The position numbers and the translations under genes were made by a program. From Lutraria lutraria (lineage: Eukaryota > Mollusca > Bivalvia > Venerida > Mactridae), in NCBI GenBank assembly GCA_964023205.1, contig OZ026841.1, positions 26,615,561-26,679,560 on the forward strand: a DNA stretch of 64,000 nt, given 5' to 3'. The stretch's first letter is position 1. The number at the start of each line of letters is the position of its first letter. Below are positions 60,177-64,000 of this stretch, piece after piece. Below the pieces are notes generated by a model. It was not told the origin of the DNA and ran no database searches. It saw only the letters and a list, made by a program, of their open reading frames with translations.

Positions 60177-60370
60177 AGTTCCCATGTCTACAATATTTAC
60201 CTCCCTTGGTTTGAATTGGCGGTCATCTTGAAAGTCAAATTTCTTATGTGTTTAATAGAAAAAACAATAAAAAGTAGTTATTAAACGACTCAAATTTACA
60301 AAATATAACTTAGAAGATATCTTTTATCAATTCGCCGCCAAGGGGGGTAAATATTGTAGATGTGGGAACT
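60177..60370. mobile_element. MITE-like inverted repeat (AGTTCCCA termini)
   Basis: agttcccatgtctacaatat then ttacctcccttgg at the left is mirrored by ccaaggggggtaaatattg then tagatgtgggaact at the right. The 194-bp unit could fold into one hairpin. No clear target duplication. It lies 12 bp from the preceding MITE. Confidence 0.7.
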
Positions 60371-61052
60371 TAATAATGTATACTTGTTTATTAGTCTGCA
60401 GCTCCTAGCTATTATATATAAATAAGAACTTTAGCTTGAAATACATATTACATATATTTGTTTGTTGTATTAGAATCATCCAGATTATTGAAGATCATTT
60501 GTGTTTCGCAACCCAAATTAATGTTTTACTTTTGTCATAACATCATTACAAGTGTATAAAATAAACTGTTAGTCTTGGTCTTTTGTTAGCATTTTTATTA
60601 TTCATGACAAGTACATGATAAAATTTTAACACAAATTCTATAAGCAAGAGACATGTACATTTTAAAATCAAGTAAATAAAAGCAGAAAATTTTACAACAT
60701 GAAAAAGTAACTTAACACATCATAAGGAAGTGAAGAAAGCAGAAGTAAAAAAAAAAAAAAGAAAAAAATTTGCCCACAAAGATGGCAAAATTTCTAGAAG
60801 TGCATACACTTTACACAGACCACCAAATGTGTAAGAGTCGGCCTTGTATCTCATTTTCAACATCTAAGGTTTTACATTACATCCCTAAATTATTGCATTA
60901 TCACATCACATGAATAGAATATCTATTTAACAAATCTATTTAACAATCATATAATTATTTATACACAATATATCAAGAAATATATTACTCCAAATTTGAT
61001 AAAGAACACTTACTCAATGATTGTATATTTCCGACAAATACACTTAACAAAA
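60371..61052. other. No recognisable feature
   Basis: AT-rich sequence, with an A-rich run at 60,750-60,770. No gene or repeat recognised. Confidence 0.45.
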
Positions 61053-62155
61053 CTTATAACGTCCCTTTGTAAAATATGTGTATTTTTTTCATATAAGCTA
61101 CATGATTATCAACAAAATGTGTTCTATTGATTTTTACCCTGTTTCTTCTATATAGTTGTAAAACAGTTAATTTGCATGTGATAAGTATGAATCTTCGAGG
61201 TAAATTTTTAAATCGAAAGTCCATTGAGGGAAATTTTAACGGCCAGCGCTGTCTGCCTTATTCAGCGAGGATCCCATACTCTCAGGTACATTTAGATTTC
61301 AATTAATATTTAATTTACTTAACACATCAAATTAAAACAAACCACTAAGTTAACATATGAAATAGCTGTGGTTAAGTTTTATACATGATTTTGCAATGTT
61401 ATTTACTAGAAAATAATTATGATGTGTCTTATAATGTGCCCAGTCTGTATTGCTGCTGTATTTAGTGATATATCTACCTTTATTAAACAAAAGAAAAAAC
61501 AACAGTATTTTTATCTTAGAACTTCCAATTGTTTTCTCCAATGTCACCAAAAAGTATTGAATGTCATTAAATCGTAAAAATTTAAAGTGAATTAAGTTAC
61601 TGGTTTTGAAGCAACTCATTAAATTCAATCTGTTGTTATATGTGCTATCATTTCAAGTAAGTCATTACAGCTGTCAAATGCATTCATGAAAATTTAGTTA
61701 GTGGAAAATATAAGTGTATATTAATGTCTTTTCTACATTTTCAGAATCTTTGAAGTTTGTAAGAAAATGATTGCTTGACTGAATGCCAAATACATTTGAC
61801 AGCTATAATGATATACGTAAATTGATAGTAGAACGGGAGTCCTCCCTTAATAAGACCAGTGCGGTCCCTTTCCTCAATGGACATCCATCTCATTTTGTTT
61901 TTCTGTATTGTGGCTCAACATTCTATCGATTTCAAAAATTATTTTGAAGATTCATACTGTACTTTCCACGTGCTGCACTTGCAAATTAAATGTTTTATAC
62001 TTACTGCAAAGACATAACAGGGTAAAAATCAATAACATGCATTTTTGTTGATAGAGTCATGTAGCTTGACTTGTAAGAGATGTGCACTAAAAATTTGAGC
62101 TCCAAATATAAAAAATATATATGAAATATACATATTTTACTAAGGGGACGTTATA
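61053..62155. mobile_element. Element with long imperfect inverted arms, nested MITE inside
   Basis: The left arm (61,053-61,277: ataacgtccctttgtaaaat, attgatttttaccctgttt, gtccattgaggga) is the inverse of the right arm (about 61,830-62,155: cctcaatggac, aacagggtaaaaatcaata, attttactaaggggacgtta). Arm lengths differ by about 100 bp. No target duplication is evident and no coding capacity is seen. Confidence 0.7.
61663..61810. mobile_element. Small nested inverted-repeat unit
   Basis: cattacagctgtcaaatgca at the left is mirrored by tacatttgacagctataatg at the right, about 148 bp overall, in the centre of the larger inverted element. Confidence 0.55.
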
Positions 62156-62379
62156 TCATCCAAGTTTTCTTAATTGTAGATAGTATGATAACTAGATGAT
62201 ATGCAGATATGCTTCAATGAACAAATTTTGTTTCATTCTTTCACTGGCATATGACGCCTAAATGACCAATTTTTAATCAAATCTAATCATCAGTAGTATT
62301 AAAATTTTGAAGCAATTACTTAGAGCAATATTGCTAGTGACCCTTATCGAAATTTTAGTAGTATGCATGTAGTTAAAAT

Positions 62380-62949
62380 ATCAATGTGACGAAGTAAGTA
62401 ACTAAATGTCAGATACTTTCTTAGTTGTATACTACTAGAGCTATTAGCCAGTATCTTAACCAGTCACCTTATCACCCTTGAAATATCTTAATTATAATAG
62501 CCATATAATGCAAGACATGTCCAAGTCTATGAGACTATAGGTAAGTGTCAGATGCTTACATAGTTATATACAATTAACCAGTCACTTACCCTATTTTAAA
62601 CGCTTGGTCAGTGATTGACCATGTATATAACTGACTTGTGTAAGTCACTAAAGTAAGTTACATCTGACCAAGTGTATATAACCTGCTACTTAGTGACTAA
62701 CTATATTTTTAACAAGCATTTTGAATAGGTTATGTAAAAAACTAAGTCTGTCGCTTACCCTATCATAAATACATTATCAGTGACTGGTTGTGTCTATAAT
62801 ACCATAAGTGACTGGTGACTAAGTAAACAGCTATATGTAAATAACTATGCAAGTATCTGACCAAGTAAGTGACAATTTTAATAATATAACTAGGTATACA
62901 TAGTATGTATTCGACAAGTGATGGACCAAATGTAAAAGACAATGTCAGT
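62380..62949. repeat. Degenerate GTGACTGG/CCAGTCAC repeats
   Basis: Words such as gtaagtgtcagatgcttaca, taaccagtcacttaccct and taagtgactggtgac occur many times in both orientations. They look like older relatives of the minisatellite that follows. Confidence 0.55.
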
Positions 62950-63390
62950 GACTGGCTAATTGTTTATAACAAGGAAAGTGACCTTCTAATTGTATGTTAA
63001 TTAGTGTATATAACTTGGTGACAGGCTAATTGTATGTTATTTAGTGTATATAACTTGGTAAGTGACTGGTGACTGTATGTTAATTAGTGTATATAACTTG
63101 TGTAGTGACTGGCTATTTGTATGTTAATTAGCGTATACAACTTGTGTAGTGACTGGCTATTTGTATGTTAATTAGTGTATATAACTTTGTAAGTGACAGG
63201 TTAGTTGTATGTAAATTAGTGTATATAACTTGTGTTGTGACTGGTTAATTGTATGTCGATTAGTGTATATAAATTGGTAAGTGACTGGTAAATTGTATGT
63301 TAATTGGATAATATAACTTGGTTGGTGATTAGCTAGTTGTATGTTACTTAGTGTATATAACTTGGTATGTGACTGACTTACTGTTTGTTG
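62950..63390 (+). repeat. 44-bp minisatellite
   Basis: About ten copies of a unit containing gtgactggctaattgtatgt, then taattagtgtatataacttg. Starts of gtatgt at 62,992, 63,032, 63,075, 63,119, 63,163, 63,207, 63,251, 63,294 and 63,339 give a period of 40 then 43-45 bp. The units have no spacer-like variable segment. Confidence 0.88.
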
Positions 63391-63417
63391 CTTAATGTAA
63401 TGTGTGGTGCAAATTTA

Positions 63418-63662
63418 TTAAACTGTCAAAGCTAAATAATTACACGGTCGATGGATGTGATCATTTTTAGCTTCATACCAGTTTTTTTTTTACCGTTATA
63501 TAATGTTTTGTAGTCATCGTTAAATACATAATTGTACGTTTGTTCACTGGTATAACAAAAATCATAGTACAGATTACCAAAGTAATTGTAAAGTACTACC
63601 TTGCCGAAGGTAAAAATAAATGCAAGCAATGACCATGAAATTATGCAGCTTTGACAGTTTAA
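63418..63662. mobile_element. MITE of the AAACTGTCAAAGCT family, copy 2
   Basis: Perfect 16-bp ends: ttaaactgtcaaagct and agctttgacagtttaa. 245 bp. The interior matches the copy at 59,925-60,165. TTAA/TA at the ends is compatible with a TA-type target. Confidence 0.8.
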
Positions 63663-64000
63663 TAAAATCACACATTATCAACTTTTAACTATTGACTAAT
63701 AATGTTCGGAAACAACTGATCACACTCCAATGAAATGCAACCATGGTCCTGCTTTTATGAGGATCCATTAGCTGACACAAAATCCAGTTAAAAAACATGT
63801 GTATGTACTTGACAAATAAGTAAGCCCTTATCAATTATAATTGAAAAATATGCGAAGTAACACTTATATAATCTAAGCTAAGACATGTCTATGAAACTAT
63901 ACTTGAGACTTATGTACATACCCTCAGGTAGGCATCAGATCAATACAGGAGCATCATGGGAAAACAATACCACCACAGCTTTCTACAGATCATACATCCA
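63663..64000. other. No recognisable feature
   Basis: AT-rich sequence to the end of the window without gene or repeat features that I can support. Confidence 0.45.

Noticed and set aside
62950..63390. Possible CRISPR-like array
   Set aside because: The 44-bp units are contiguous copies with no unique spacers, and the context is eukaryotic. It is a minisatellite.
63432..63671. 79-codon minus-strand frame
   Set aside because: It coincides with the second copy of the AAACTGTCAAAGCT MITE and is explained by it.

Overview
The window looks like nuclear DNA of an animal, most likely a bivalve mollusc. It is AT-rich and repeat-dense. The few coding signals are short exons bounded by GT-AG splice sites, and there are no operons or ribosome binding sites. 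Several dispersed repeats (AGCTCACCTG...GGGCCATCTTGGCCC ends, TATGCCCCC...GGGGGCAT ends, a Meta-SINE-like element) are of kinds I associate with bivalve genomes. The species cannot be named from the sequence alone.

Layout. 1-21,075 is one satellite array. It is built from related ~168-170 bp monomers and shortened ~118 and ~129 bp derivatives, arranged in variable higher-order units with long near-identical duplications inside. A non-LTR retrotransposon (8,925-12,691, minus strand) with a fully open 1,114-codon endonuclease/reverse-transcriptase frame splits the array. Other copies of the array preserve the empty insertion site, so the 6-bp target duplication can be read directly. The right edge (20,211-21,075) consists of diverged, simpler repeat units.

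21,076-64,000 is intron-like or intergenic sequence filled with transposable elements. These include two families of rolling-circle-like (Helentron/HINE- or pearl-type) elements with internal tandem monomers, at least eight short terminal-inverted-repeat elements (several with readable target duplications), a mariner remnant, a 2.8-kb TIR element, tRNA-derived sequences and SINEs, LINE 3' tails, a 44-bp minisatellite, and a very large inverted repeat (arms 31,043-32,145 and 35,037-36,463).

Genes. The only recognisable cellular-type gene is a broken RecQ-like DNA helicase (38,632-41,114, three exons, plus strand) with three frameshifts, a nonsense codon and a damaged Walker A loop. Scattered plus-strand candidate exons encode a leucine-zipper coiled coil (29,167-29,289), a single transmembrane segment (about 38,003-38,175) and several short unknown peptides. 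They may be exons of one or more host genes, but I cannot join them with confidence. No rRNA, CRISPR, operon or intact multi-domain host gene is present. The ten-plus identical 71-codon frames in the satellite are repeat artefacts.
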